NCBI RefSeq assembly: GCF_024171885.1
Contig: NZ_JAMTCP010000058.1
Coordinates: 1 to 33,723 of the forward strand
Length of the DNA stretch: 33,723 nucleotides
DNA from: Streptoalloteichus tenebrarius
Lineage (GTDB): Bacteria; Actinomycetota; Actinomycetes; Mycobacteriales; Pseudonocardiaceae
Direction: 5' to 3'
Part shown: piece by piece, positions 7,215-14,767 of the stretch
Position numbering within the stretch: the first letter of the stretch is position 1
How the letters are laid out: each line of letters begins with the position of its first letter
Notes under the pieces: generated by a model
Told to the model about the DNA's origin: nothing
The model's input: the letters and a program-made list of their open reading frames with translations, nothing else
The model's database searches: none
Made by a program: the position numbers and the translations under genes

Positions 7215-8198
7215 ATGGGCGGACACGGCCTGGCGCGGATCGCGGGGGCGCTGGTCCTCGCGGCGGGATTGCTGCTGGCCTCGTCCCCGGCCTGCACGAA
7301 CGAGGGCGGCCCGCGCGAGCGCCCCCGGCAGCCGGCGACGGGGAGCTCGCCGTTCACCGGCGAGCAGGCCGAACTCGACCGGCCGGTCCTCGCGGTGAAG
7401 GTGGACGTCGTGCCGTCGGCGCGACCGCCGACCGGTCTGGACGCCGCCGACCTGGTGTACGTGGAGCCGGTCGAGGGCGGCGAGGTCCGGCTGGTGGCGG
7501 TGTTCGCCGCCCGCCGGCCCGAGGTGGTCGGCCCGGTGCGCAGCGCCCGCGAGTCCGACATCGCCCTGCTGGCCCAGTTCGGCCGGCCCGCGCTGGCCTT
7601 CTCCGGCTCCGCGCCCGAACTCGACCCCGCCCTGCGCGAGGCGTCGCTGGTCCTGCTGACCGAGGCCAGGACGGGCAGGGCGTTCTTCCGCGACTCCGCG
7701 CGCGTCGCGCCGTACAACCTCTACGCCCGGCCTGACGAGCTGCTGTCGGCCGCCGAGGAGGCCGACGCCAGCCGGCCACGAGACGTCGGGTTCCGGTTCG
7801 GGGCCGCGCCCCGGGGCGGCGAGCCGACGTCCCGGCGCACCGTCAGCTACCTCGGCGCGCGCGTCGGCTTCGACTGGGACTCCGCGGCGGGCCGGTGGGG
7901 GGTGTCGTTGGACGGCACTCCGCTCACCCTGGCCGACGACCGACGCGCGGAGGCGGCCACGGCCGTCGTGCAGCGGGTGCGGGTGCGCCGGTCGTCGATC
8001 AGCGACGTCGCCGGGTACCCGTCGCCGATCGTGGAGACCGTGGGGGAGGGGGACGCGGTCGTCCTCAGGGACGGTCGGGCCTACGAGGCGCGGTGGTCAC
8101 GCCACGAGGAGTCCGCGGGGACGTCCTTCACGCTGCCGTCCGGTGAACCGGCCCTGTTCGCGCCCGGGCCGGTGTGGATCGTCCTCGCGCCGGACTGA
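7215..8198 (+). CDS. DUF3048 domain protein, exported
   Basis: A protein of 327 residues. The ATG at 7215 is favoured over the upstream in-frame ATG at 7089 because the intervening residues look non-coding and a leaderless promoter fits 7215. Residues 1-27 form a signal peptide (hydrophobic ALVLAAGLLLASS) ending in SPAC; Cys27 could be lipidated, although the lipobox is atypical. DUF3048 (YerB-like) features follow: an N-terminal domain with RPVLAVKVDVVPSARPPTGLDAAD (broken here as RPVLAVK...TGLDAADLVY), EVVGPVRSARESDI, and RDSARVAPYNLY, then a C-terminal beta-rich part with TVSYLGARVGFDWD and a final FAPGPVWIVLAP. The family is extracytoplasmic with no assigned reaction. Its stop is 10 bp from the stop of the convergent gene, with no room for a separate terminator. 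Confidence 0.82.
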   Translation: MGGHGLARIAGALVLAAGLLLASSPACTNEGGPRERPRQPATGSSPFTGEQAELDRPVLAVKVDVVPSARPPTGLDAADLVYVEPVEGGEVRLVAVFAARRPEVVGPVRSARESDIALLAQFGRPALAFSGSAPELDPALREASLVLLTEARTGRAFFRDSARVAPYNLYARPDELLSAAEEADASRPRDVGFRFGAAPRGGEPTSRRTVSYLGARVGFDWDSAAGRWGVSLDGTPLTLADDRRAEAATAVVQRVRVRRSSISDVAGYPSPIVETVGEGDAVVLRDGRAYEARWSRHEESAGTSFTLPSGEPALFAPGPVWIVLAPD

Positions 8199-8208
8199 CC
8201 GCCCGTCC

Positions 8209-8727
8209 TCACCTCGTGCCCCTCCGGAGATACTCGTGGGGCCCGTCATCCTCTGGCCATGGTTCCTCGTCCGGTCCGAGGAAGTCATCCATGTCGGCGG
8301 CGAGAGTCCGCATTCGCTCGGCGCTCTCGACGTCGTCCGTCGTGACCGAGACCGACCAGTATCCGAAGATCGAGTGACGCCAGGGGCGAATCGTCCAGGT
8401 CAGCTCGACGTGAGCCTCCGTCGTGGCCTTCGCGTCCACGAACAGGTCGTAGTTCGGGGAGTGCCAGGAACGGACTCCCGTCCACGTCCCGAAGTCCCGC
8501 CCCAGCTCGTCCAGGAAGGCCGCGAGGTGCAGGTCCGAGTTCGGGTGCTCCACGTAGTCATGGAGTTCCCCACGCATTCCCGGGCCGCCCACCTCGACAC
8601 AGCAGTAGATGATGTGGTGGTCAGGTCGACGGCGGTTGTAGAAGCGGACATAGGTTCCCTGATACCCGTGGAGAACGACGCTCCGCTTCCCGTGGAGGTC
8701 CGGGTCGTACTGGCACTGATCGTCCAT
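8209..8727 (-). CDS. DUF6228-like small protein
   Basis: A protein of 172 residues. ATG 8727 is preceded by AGGAGGAG at ideal distance; the longer open frame to 9213 is non-coding upstream of this site. The core LAAFLDELGRDFGTWTGVRSW, the segment YDLFVDAKATTEAHVELTW and the late tandem acidic helix with AERMRTLAADMDDFLG resemble the DUF6228 family, in which a conserved W-x-G-x-R-x-W segment precedes a beta sheet. No signal peptide or membrane helix is seen, so it is cytosolic. Related small proteins are often orphan immunity-like genes, but no toxin gene is adjacent. Family assignment is moderate and function unknown. Codon use is slightly less GC-biased than in the flanking genes. Confidence 0.65.
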   Translation of the reverse strand: MDDQCQYDPDLHGKRSVVLHGYQGTYVRFYNRRRPDHHIIYCCVEVGGPGMRGELHDYVEHPNSDLHLAAFLDELGRDFGTWTGVRSWHSPNYDLFVDAKATTEAHVELTWTIRPWRHSIFGYWSVSVTTDDVESAERMRTLAADMDDFLGPDEEPWPEDDGPHEYLRRGTR

Positions 8728-8924
8728 GCTCTCCTCCTGACGCCGCTCCTGGTCGGAGCATCCCAGCGTCGAGCGGTGTCCGACACGCGAATATCGCGGG
8801 CTGCCGTGACGTGAACTCTGGTTCGGGATGAATGACGGCGACAGACAGATGGAGGGGACAGCGCGCACCTGCCCCTTGTCGGTTTCCGCGACCAGGTTCG
8901 GCGACGTGAGGACACCGGCACGGC

Positions 8925-9250
8925 ATGGCACTTCCCCGGAAGGGAACGCGACACGTCGTTGTCGACGGCATCGCCTACCGCTGGTCCGTGCGGAGAAAAC
9001 CCTTGTCCAGCCAGGCGAACCCGTGGGGTCCCTTCGGTTGCGCCGTTGAGCGGGCCGATTCGACGGGAGGGGTTCTGGTGGTGATGACCAGGCATCTGCC
9101 ACCGAACAGCTAACCGGCCCCCGGTCGCGGTCCGGCCGGCGGAGGTCGCCGACAAACATCCGTACCGCCCTCGCCCAGGGCTGGTCCGCGTGCCGACCTG
9201 GACGGCCTTTCATCCTCGATGAGACAGCGGGATTCCGCCCGATTCCATGA
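8925..9250 (+). pseudogene. Frameshifted relic of a small conserved protein
   Basis: Coding-like sequence passes through three frames. Frame 1 (8925-9113) gives GTRHVVVDGIAYRWSVRRKP and later CAVERADSTGGVLVVMTRHLP, then a stop. The next frame gives RPPVAVRPAEVAD (about 9115-9155), and the third gives NIRTALAQGWSACRPGRPFI up to the TGA at 9248-9250. Read together this follows a small actinobacterial family with the pattern GTRxVVDGxxYRW ... VExAxxPGxxLVV ... xPxxVAxxIRxALxxGWxPxxPGRPF. At least two indels break it, so it is called a pseudogene. Family recognition is from memory of the pattern and function is unknown. It occupies most of the 625-bp gap between 8728 and 9353; the rest of that gap shows nothing. 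Confidence 0.6.
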
Positions 9251-9341
9251 CGCCGCCGGTCGATGTGGCCCCGCGAAGTGGTAGCTCCGTTCAGGGCCGC
9301 GCGGTCGTCCCCTTCGCCGGCGTCCAGCCGGTCTGGCCACC

Positions 9342-9347
9342 TAGGCT
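9342..9347 (+). promoter_or_regulatory. -10 element TAGGCT, leaderless start
   Basis: TAGGCT is followed by exactly six bases and then GTG 9354, which places +1 on the first base of the start codon. There is no ribosome-binding site. Confidence 0.7.
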
Positions 9348-9353
9348 GACGGT

Positions 9354-9998
9354 GTGGCGTTCGATGGGTTCGGGGAACGGCTGGTCGACTTCTACGAGGG
9401 GCTCACGGCCGACAACTCCAAGGCGTACTGGACCGACAACCGCGTGGTGTACCAGGAACACGTGCGCGAGCCGATGGAGGCGTTGTTGGCCGACCTGGCC
9501 GACGAGTTCGGGCCGGGGAAGGTGTTCCGGCCGTACCGGGACGTCCGTTTCGCCAGGGACAAGTCGCCGTACAAGACGCACTGCGGGGCGATCGTGGGTG
9601 CGGGCGCGGGGCAGGGCATGTTGTACGTGGAGGTGAGCGCGGACGGCATGCTCGTCGCGGGTGGCTTCTACGTGGACGACGCCGCGCTGGTGTCCCGGTT
9701 CCGGGAGGCGGTGGCCGACGAGCGGCGCGGCGAGGACCTGCGGCGCCGGCTCGCCCGGCTGGAGCGGGCCGGGTGGCGGCGCGGGGGCAACCAGCTCCGG
9801 AGCCGGCCCAGGGGCGTGCCCGCCGACCACCCGAGGATCGACCTGCTCCGGCACCGCACGCTCTACGCGGAGCGGGACTGGCCGCCGGACGACGTGCTGC
9901 ACTCGCCCGAGTGCGTGGACCGGGTGCGGAAGGCGTGGCGCGCGGTGCGCCCGCTGAACGACTGGGTGGCCGACCACGTGGGGACGACGGTCGGCTGA
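9354..9998 (+). CDS. DUF2461 domain protein
   Basis: A protein of 214 residues, the usual size of the DUF2461/TIGR02453 family. Signature segments: opening FDGFGERLVDFYEGLTADNS with an aromatic residue in KAYW; the basic motif RFARDKSPYKTH at about residues 61-72; the GMLYVEVSADGMLVAGGFY strand pair; and WRRGGNQLRSRPRGVP with DHPRIDLLRHRTLY, the family's late basic cluster. It is cytosolic with no signal. No reaction is known for the family. GTG 9354 is chosen because a -10 hexamer places the transcript start on it. The next gene begins 53 bp downstream in the same direction and may be co-transcribed. Confidence 0.88.
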   Translation: MAFDGFGERLVDFYEGLTADNSKAYWTDNRVVYQEHVREPMEALLADLADEFGPGKVFRPYRDVRFARDKSPYKTHCGAIVGAGAGQGMLYVEVSADGMLVAGGFYVDDAALVSRFREAVADERRGEDLRRRLARLERAGWRRGGNQLRSRPRGVPADHPRIDLLRHRTLYAERDWPPDDVLHSPECVDRVRKAWRAVRPLNDWVADHVGTTVG

Positions 9999-10051
9999 GG
10001 CCCTGGCGGGCCGCCTGTTTGCCCCGCTCGGCCGAAGGGCATTCGGGCTCC

Positions 10052-11527
10052 ATGGACCATTCGCGAGCACCGGTGCTGGAGGCGTTGGAGGCGTACCACC
10101 GGCTGGGGCACCACCCGTTCCTGCCGCCGGGGCACAAGCAGGGGCGCGGCGTCGATCCCCGCGTGTTGGCGGTCCTCGGCCGCGACGTGTTCGCCTCGGA
10201 CACGATCCTGATGAACGGCCTCGACGACCGGCGGATGAACCAGGGTCTGCTGGCACGCGCCGAGGAGCTGATGGCCGACGCCGTGGACGCCGACGAGGCG
10301 CACTTCTCGACCTGCGGCAGCTCGCTGTCGGTCAAGAGCGCGATGCTCGCCGTCGCCGGGCCGGGGGAGAAGCTGCTGGTCTCCCGCAACGCGCACAAGT
10401 CGGTCGTGTCCGGGCTGATCATCAGCGGGGTGGAGCCCGTGTGGGTGCACCCGCGCTGGGACGCCCGGCACCACCTCGCCCACCCGCCGGGGCCGGACGC
10501 GGTGCGCGCCGCGTTCGGTCGCGAGCCCGAGGCCAGGGGCATGCTGCTCATCACGCCGACCGACTACGGCGGCTGCGCGGCGATCAGGGAGACCGCCGAG
10601 ACCTGCCACGAGCACGACCGGCCGCTGATCGTGGACGAGGCGTGGGGCGCGCACCTGCCGTTCCACCCTGATTTGCCGTCCTGGGCGATGGACGCCGGCG
10701 CGGACCTGTGCGTGACCAGCGTGCACAAGATGGGCTGCGGGCTGGAGCAGGGCTCGGTGTACCACGTCCAGGGGAACCGGGTGGACCCGAAGGTGTTGCA
10801 GGCGCGGGCCGACCTGTTGGGGACCACCAGCCCCTCGGTGCTGGTCTTCGCCGCGCTCGACGGGTGGCGCCGGCAGATGGTCGAGCACGGGCACGAGCTG
10901 CTCGACGTCGCCCTGCGCCGCGCCGCCGAGGTGCGGGCCGAGATCGACAGGATCCCCGGGCTGCGCGTCATGTCCCGGGCCGACCTGGTGGGGCCGGAGC
11001 TGGCCGACGACCACGACCCGTTGAAGATCGTCATCGACCTGGCCGAGCTGGGGATCGCCGGCTACCAGGCCAACGAGTGGATGCGCGAACACCACCGGGT
11101 CGACGTCGGGCTCTCCGATCATCGCAGGGTCAGCGCGCAGCTCACGATCGCGGATGACGACGACACCACCGGTCGGCTGGTGACGGCGCTGCGAGCACTG
11201 GCTGACCACGCGGACGAGGTCCCGCCGGCCAAGCCGGTCGACCTGCCCGAGCCGGGAGAACTGGAGCTGGAGCAGGCGGTGCTCCCCCGGGACGCCTTCT
11301 TCGGCCCGACGGAGGACGTCCCGGCCCGGGAGGCCGTCGGCCGCGTCTGCGCCGAGGTGGTCAGCCCGTACCCGCCGGGCGTGCCGGCCCTGGTGCCGGG
11401 CGAGGTGATCACCCGCCCTGTCGTGGACTACCTGCGGAGCGGGCTCGACGCGGGGATGTACATCCCGGACTCGGCCGACCCGGAGCTGCACACGATCCGC
11501 GTCGTCGCCCGTCAACGACGTCGTTGA
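10052..11527 (+). CDS. Orn/Lys/Arg decarboxylase family PLP enzyme
   Basis: A protein of 491 residues. Group III PLP decarboxylases turn ornithine, lysine or arginine into putrescine, cadaverine or agmatine. The opening LEALEAYHRLGHHPFLPPGHKQG is the family entry; DVFASDTILMNGLDD and ADEAHFSTCGSSLSVKSAML follow; the PLP lysine is Lys226 in SVHKMGCGLEQGS, and Asp in IVDEAWGAHL contacts the pyridine nitrogen. The C-terminal domain (about 370-490) includes PYPPGVPALVPGEVIT. No N-terminal wing domain is present, so this is the short form. ATG 10052 is chosen because the protein then begins at the family start; a weak GAAGGG lies 13 bases upstream. The stop codon is inside a 20-bp palindrome. The substrate among the three amino acids cannot be told from sequence. 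Confidence 0.9.
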   Translation: MDHSRAPVLEALEAYHRLGHHPFLPPGHKQGRGVDPRVLAVLGRDVFASDTILMNGLDDRRMNQGLLARAEELMADAVDADEAHFSTCGSSLSVKSAMLAVAGPGEKLLVSRNAHKSVVSGLIISGVEPVWVHPRWDARHHLAHPPGPDAVRAAFGREPEARGMLLITPTDYGGCAAIRETAETCHEHDRPLIVDEAWGAHLPFHPDLPSWAMDAGADLCVTSVHKMGCGLEQGSVYHVQGNRVDPKVLQARADLLGTTSPSVLVFAALDGWRRQMVEHGHELLDVALRRAAEVRAEIDRIPGLRVMSRADLVGPELADDHDPLKIVIDLAELGIAGYQANEWMREHHRVDVGLSDHRRVSAQLTIADDDDTTGRLVTALRALADHADEVPPAKPVDLPEPGELELEQAVLPRDAFFGPTEDVPAREAVGRVCAEVVSPYPPGVPALVPGEVITRPVVDYLRSGLDAGMYIPDSADPELHTIRVVARQRRR

Positions 11528-11568
11528 CGAGGTCGTTGACGACGTCGCTGACGACGTCGTCAACGGGC
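11507..11568. terminator. Large repeat-built hairpin at the end of the decarboxylase gene
   Basis: Outer arms GCCCGT (11507-11512) and ACGGGC (11563-11568) enclose a 2x2 mismatch and then a further 10-bp stem. The segment contains a perfect 20-bp palindrome at 11510-11529, which includes the decarboxylase stop codon, and 12-bp units GTCGTTGACGAG, GTCGTTGACGAC and GTCGCTGACGAC at 11520, 11532 and 11544. It lies between convergent genes and probably acts as a bidirectional terminator. Confidence 0.6.
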
Positions 11569-11795
11569 GGGCTCGCGTCGTGACCGGGGACGGCGGGGTG
11601 CGCCAGCCGGTCTCGTTCGGTAGCGCAGACGACGCCCGTCCTCTCGGGCTCCGGGAACGCACACGAGCGGAGACCTGCGGAATCGCGCGAGCGCCTTCGA
11701 CGCGCGTTTCCTCGGACTGCGCCGGCGCACACGATCGCGCTCCCGTCGCCGCGGAAGATCACGACGGGACGCGCTCAGCACCGCGCCCGCGTCGC

Positions 11796-12176
11796 TCAGC
11801 CCGGCCGGCGCGACCCGTCCCCGTCACTCGTTCGGCTGGTTCGGTCGGTCGACCTCCTGGCGAGGAGCCACCCCGCGAACACGGCGGCGGCGAGGCCGGC
11901 GAGGTCGGCCGCGATGTCGTCCACGCCGAACGACCGGCCGAGGGGCAGCAGGACCTGGAGGACCTCCGACACGGGCGCGTAGGCCGCCAGCGCCACCACC
12001 AGCGGCAGGCGGGGCAACCGGGCGTACAGGCCGGTCAGGGCCATCGCGGCGAACAGGACGAAGTGCACGACCTTGTCGGTTCCCGGCGGCGCGGACGGCA
12101 CGCCCGACTCCGGGGTGAACAAGATCGGTACACTCAGCGACACGGCGGCCACGAACGGGAGTTGGCGCAGGCTCAC
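11796..12176 (-). CDS. VanZ family membrane protein
   Basis: A protein of 126 residues with three to four membrane helices: PFVAAVSLSVPILF; VHFVLFAAMALTGLY; LPLVVALAAYAPVSEVLQVLL; and LAGLAAAVFAGWLLA. The order DKVVHFVLFA, then SEVLQVLLPLGRSFGVDDIAAD, is the VanZ-like pattern (H in helix 2, E-x-x-Q at the end of helix 3, then D-x-x-D before the last helix). The family is named for the teicoplanin-resistance protein VanZ, but stand-alone members have no settled role. The start is GTG 12176; no clear ribosome-binding site or -10 was found. It is divergent from pyk with about 70 bp between them. The 11569-11795 gap shows no gene. Confidence 0.8.
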   Translation of the reverse strand: MSLRQLPFVAAVSLSVPILFTPESGVPSAPPGTDKVVHFVLFAAMALTGLYARLPRLPLVVALAAYAPVSEVLQVLLPLGRSFGVDDIAADLAGLAAAVFAGWLLARRSTDRTSRTSDGDGSRRPG

Positions 12177-12234
12177 GACCGAAGATCCTGGCAGTGCGTT
12201 CGCCGGGTGGCCTGATCGGTCAAGCCGTCGGCGC

Positions 12235-12240
12235 TAGGCT
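12235..12240 (+). promoter_or_regulatory. -10 element TAGGCT for pyk
   Basis: TAGGCT ends 8 bases before GTG 12249 and only 2 bases before GTG 12243. Transcription starting at 12247-12249 would exclude the 12243 codon, so the hexamer decides the start as GTG 12249 and predicts a leaderless or nearly leaderless mRNA. Confidence 0.65.
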
Positions 12241-12248
12241 GCGTGAAT

Positions 12249-13673
12249 GTGACACGCCGTGCCAAGATCGTTTGTACCCTCGGGCCCGCAACGGCCTCCC
12301 CGGAGAAGGTCCGCGAGCTCGTCCGCGCCGGCATGGACGTGGCGCGGCTGAACTTCAGCCATGGCAGCCACGCCGACCACGAGCGGGTGTACCAGATGGT
12401 GCGGGAGGCCGCCGCCGAGTCCGGCCGGCCCGTGGCCATCCTCGCCGACCTCCAGGGACCCAAGATCCGACTCGGCCGGTTCGCGGGCGGCCCCGTCGAG
12501 TGGCGCACCGGCGACGTCGTCCGCATCACCGTCGACGACGTGCCCGGCACCCACGACCGGGTCTCCACCACCTACAAGGGCCTGGCCAACGACGCCAGGC
12601 CGGGCGACAGGATGCTCGTCGACGACGGCAAGGTCGGCCTGGTCGTCCGCGCCGTCGAGGGCAACGACGTCGTGGCCGAGGTCGTCGAGGGCGGCCCCGT
12701 CAGCGACAACAAGGGCCTGTCCCTGCCCGGGATGGACGTCTCGGTGCCCGCCCTCAGCGAGAAGGACATCGAGGACCTCGAGTTCGCGCTCGGGCTCGAG
12801 GTGGACTTCATCGCGCTGTCCTTCGTCCGCTCGCCCGCCGACATCGACCTGGTTCACCAGGTGATGGACCGGGTCGGGGCCGGCCGCCTCCCGGTGATCG
12901 CCAAGCTGGAGAAGCCCGAGGCGGTCGACAACCTCGAGGCCATCGTGCTGGCCTTCGACGGCGTCATGGTCGCCAGGGGCGACCTCGGCGTCGAGCTGCC
13001 GCTGGAGGCCGTGCCGCTGGTGCAGAAGCGGGCGATCCAGATCGCCCGCGAGAACGCCAAGCCGGTGATCGTGGCCACCCAGATGCTCGACTCGATGATC
13101 GGCAACTCCCGGCCGACCAGGGCCGAGGCCTCCGACGTGGCCAACGCCGTGCTCGACGGCGCCGACGCGCTGATGCTCTCCGGCGAGACCAGCGTCGGCC
13201 GCTACCCCATCCACACGGTCGAGACCATGGCCCGCATCATCGAGGCCGTGGAGTCGGAGTCGACCGCCGCTCCCGCGCTCAGCCACGTGCCGCGCACCAA
13301 GCGGGGCGTGATCTCCTACGCGGCCCGCGACATCGGCGAGCGGCTCAACGCCAAGGCCCTGGTCGCCTTCACCCAGTCCGGGGACACCGTGCGGCGGCTG
13401 GCCCGCCTGCACACCCCGCTGCCGCTGCTGGCCTTCACCCCCGAGGAGGCGGTGCGGAGTCAGCTTGCTCTCACCTGGGGGACGGAGACCTTCCTGGTGC
13501 CTAAGGTCGACTCGACCGACCAGATGATCCGCCAGGTGGACCAGGCGATGCTGTCGATCGGCCGGTACCAGCCGGGCGATCTGGTGGTGATCGTGGCCGG
13601 CTCCCCGCCGGGGACCGTCGGCTCGACGAACCTGATCCGCGTCCACCGCCTGGGCGAGGAGGACCACGCGTGA
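12249..13673 (+). CDS. pyk: Pyruvate kinase
   Basis: A protein of 474 residues that makes pyruvate and ATP from phosphoenolpyruvate and ADP, the last glycolytic step, in the cytosol. Domains in order: TIM barrel A1 opening MTRRAKIVCTLGPAT; MDVARLNFSHG (R33, N35 and S37 for substrate and K+); B lid domain at about 70-165; A2 with catalytic Lys219 in AKLEKPEAVDNL and MVARGDLGVELPLE (240-253) binding metal and phosphate; IVATQMLDSMI; and C-terminal domain at about 345-474. GTG 12249 is preferred over GTG 12243 because the promoter places +1 there and actinobacterial homologues begin MTRRAKIVCTLGP. All catalytic residues seen are intact. The tesB gene follows, the same order as pykA-tesB1 in Mycobacterium tuberculosis. 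Confidence 0.97.
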   Translation: MTRRAKIVCTLGPATASPEKVRELVRAGMDVARLNFSHGSHADHERVYQMVREAAAESGRPVAILADLQGPKIRLGRFAGGPVEWRTGDVVRITVDDVPGTHDRVSTTYKGLANDARPGDRMLVDDGKVGLVVRAVEGNDVVAEVVEGGPVSDNKGLSLPGMDVSVPALSEKDIEDLEFALGLEVDFIALSFVRSPADIDLVHQVMDRVGAGRLPVIAKLEKPEAVDNLEAIVLAFDGVMVARGDLGVELPLEAVPLVQKRAIQIARENAKPVIVATQMLDSMIGNSRPTRAEASDVANAVLDGADALMLSGETSVGRYPIHTVETMARIIEAVESESTAAPALSHVPRTKRGVISYAARDIGERLNAKALVAFTQSGDTVRRLARLHTPLPLLAFTPEEAVRSQLALTWGTETFLVPKVDSTDQMIRQVDQAMLSIGRYQPGDLVVIVAGSPPGTVGSTNLIRVHRLGEEDHA

Positions 13674-13734
13674 CGGCCCGACCGGCCGCGCGCGCCCGCC
13701 ACCCCCTGGCGGCGAACCACGACGAGGGAGCCGC

Positions 13735-14679
13735 GTGACCGAGGTAGCTCGCGCGGCGGCGGCGGACCCCGCCGCCGCGCACGCCCCCGAGCCCGTGCCA
13801 CTCACCCCGGACGGGGTGCCGCACGGCCAGCCCGTGCTGGACCGCCTGGTGGCCCTGCTCGACCTGGAGCGCATCGAGGAGAACATCTTCCGAGGGGTGA
13901 GCCCCGCGGAGTCCCCGGTGCGGGTCTTCGGGGGGCAGGTCGCCGGCCAGGCCCTGGTCGCCGCCGGCCGGACCGTGCCGGCCGACCGCAAGGTGCACTC
14001 CCTGCACGCCTACTTCATCCGGGGCGGCGACCCGAGCGTTCCCATCGTCTACGAGGTGGACCGCATCCGGGACGGGCGCTCGTTCACCACCCGCCGGGTG
14101 GTCGCGGTGCAGCGCGGCAAGGCGATCTTCGCGTTGTCGGCGTCGTTCCAGCTCCCCGAGTCGGGCATGGACCACGCCGAGCCCATGCCCGAGGTGCCGG
14201 ATCCGGAGACCCTGCCGACCTACTCCGAGCGGATCGGCCCGTACCGGGAGCGGCTGGGCTGGTTCGCCAACGCGCCCCGGCCGATCGACGTCCGCTACGT
14301 CACCGAGCCGGCGTGGGTGTCGCGCGAGACGGGGCCGAGGGAGGCCCGCAACCGGGTGTGGATGCGCGCCGACGGGCGGCTGCCCGACGACGACCTGCTG
14401 CACGTCTGCCTGCTGGCCTACGCGTCGGACATGACGTTGCTGGACTCGGTGCTGGCCAGGCACGCCGTGTACTGGGGCACCGACAAGGTCATCGGCGCGA
14501 GCCTGGACCACGCCATGTGGTTCCACCGCCCGTTCCGCGCCGACGACTGGTTCCTCTACGACTGCGAGTCGCCCAGCGCGTCCGGCGCGCGGGGGCTGGC
14601 GACCGGCCGGTTCTTCTCCAGGAACGGCAGCCTGGTGGCGACCGTCGTCCAGGAGGGACTGCTCCGGGTGATCCCCTGA
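13735..14679 (+). CDS. tesB: Acyl-CoA thioesterase II
   Basis: A protein of 314 residues, slightly longer than the usual 280-290 because of an Ala/Pro-rich N-terminal stretch of about 30 residues. It hydrolyses acyl-CoA to free acid and CoA. It has two hotdog halves: the first with IFRGVSPAESPVRVFGGQVA and KVHSLHAYFIRGGDPSVPI, then RDGRSFTTRRVVAVQRGK; the second with LLAYASDMTLLDSVL, ASLDHAMWFHRPFRADDWFL and a closing GRFFSRNGSLVATVVQEGLL. These are the TesB hallmarks, including the D, T/S and Q positions of the catalytic triad. GAGGGAG lies 4 bases before GTG 13735. It is 61 bp downstream of pyk and probably shares its transcript. Confidence 0.93.
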   Translation: MTEVARAAAADPAAAHAPEPVPLTPDGVPHGQPVLDRLVALLDLERIEENIFRGVSPAESPVRVFGGQVAGQALVAAGRTVPADRKVHSLHAYFIRGGDPSVPIVYEVDRIRDGRSFTTRRVVAVQRGKAIFALSASFQLPESGMDHAEPMPEVPDPETLPTYSERIGPYRERLGWFANAPRPIDVRYVTEPAWVSRETGPREARNRVWMRADGRLPDDDLLHVCLLAYASDMTLLDSVLARHAVYWGTDKVIGASLDHAMWFHRPFRADDWFLYDCESPSASGARGLATGRFFSRNGSLVATVVQEGLLRVIP

Positions 14680-14703
14680 GTCCCGACGGCACGGCGTGAA
14701 CGA

Positions 14704-14741
14704 ACCGGCCCCCGGCGCGTGACCTCGCGTCGGGGGCCGGT
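14704..14741. terminator. Strong hairpin between tesB and the convergent LppU-like gene
   Basis: ACCGGCCCCCG (14704-14714) pairs with CGGGGGCCGGT (14731-14741). The stem continues through one G-U pair and CGCG/CGCG, giving 16 pairs and a 6-base loop TGACCT. Symmetry and position between convergent stops suggest bidirectional termination. Confidence 0.8.
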
Positions 14742-14767
14742 CGTCATGGGGCGCCGCGCGGAGGGCC

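Noticed and set aside
10021-10051. Start of the decarboxylase at the upstream open frame (9773)
   Set aside because: The extra 93 residues overlap the DUF2461 gene in another frame and have no family match; ATG 10052 matches the family start.
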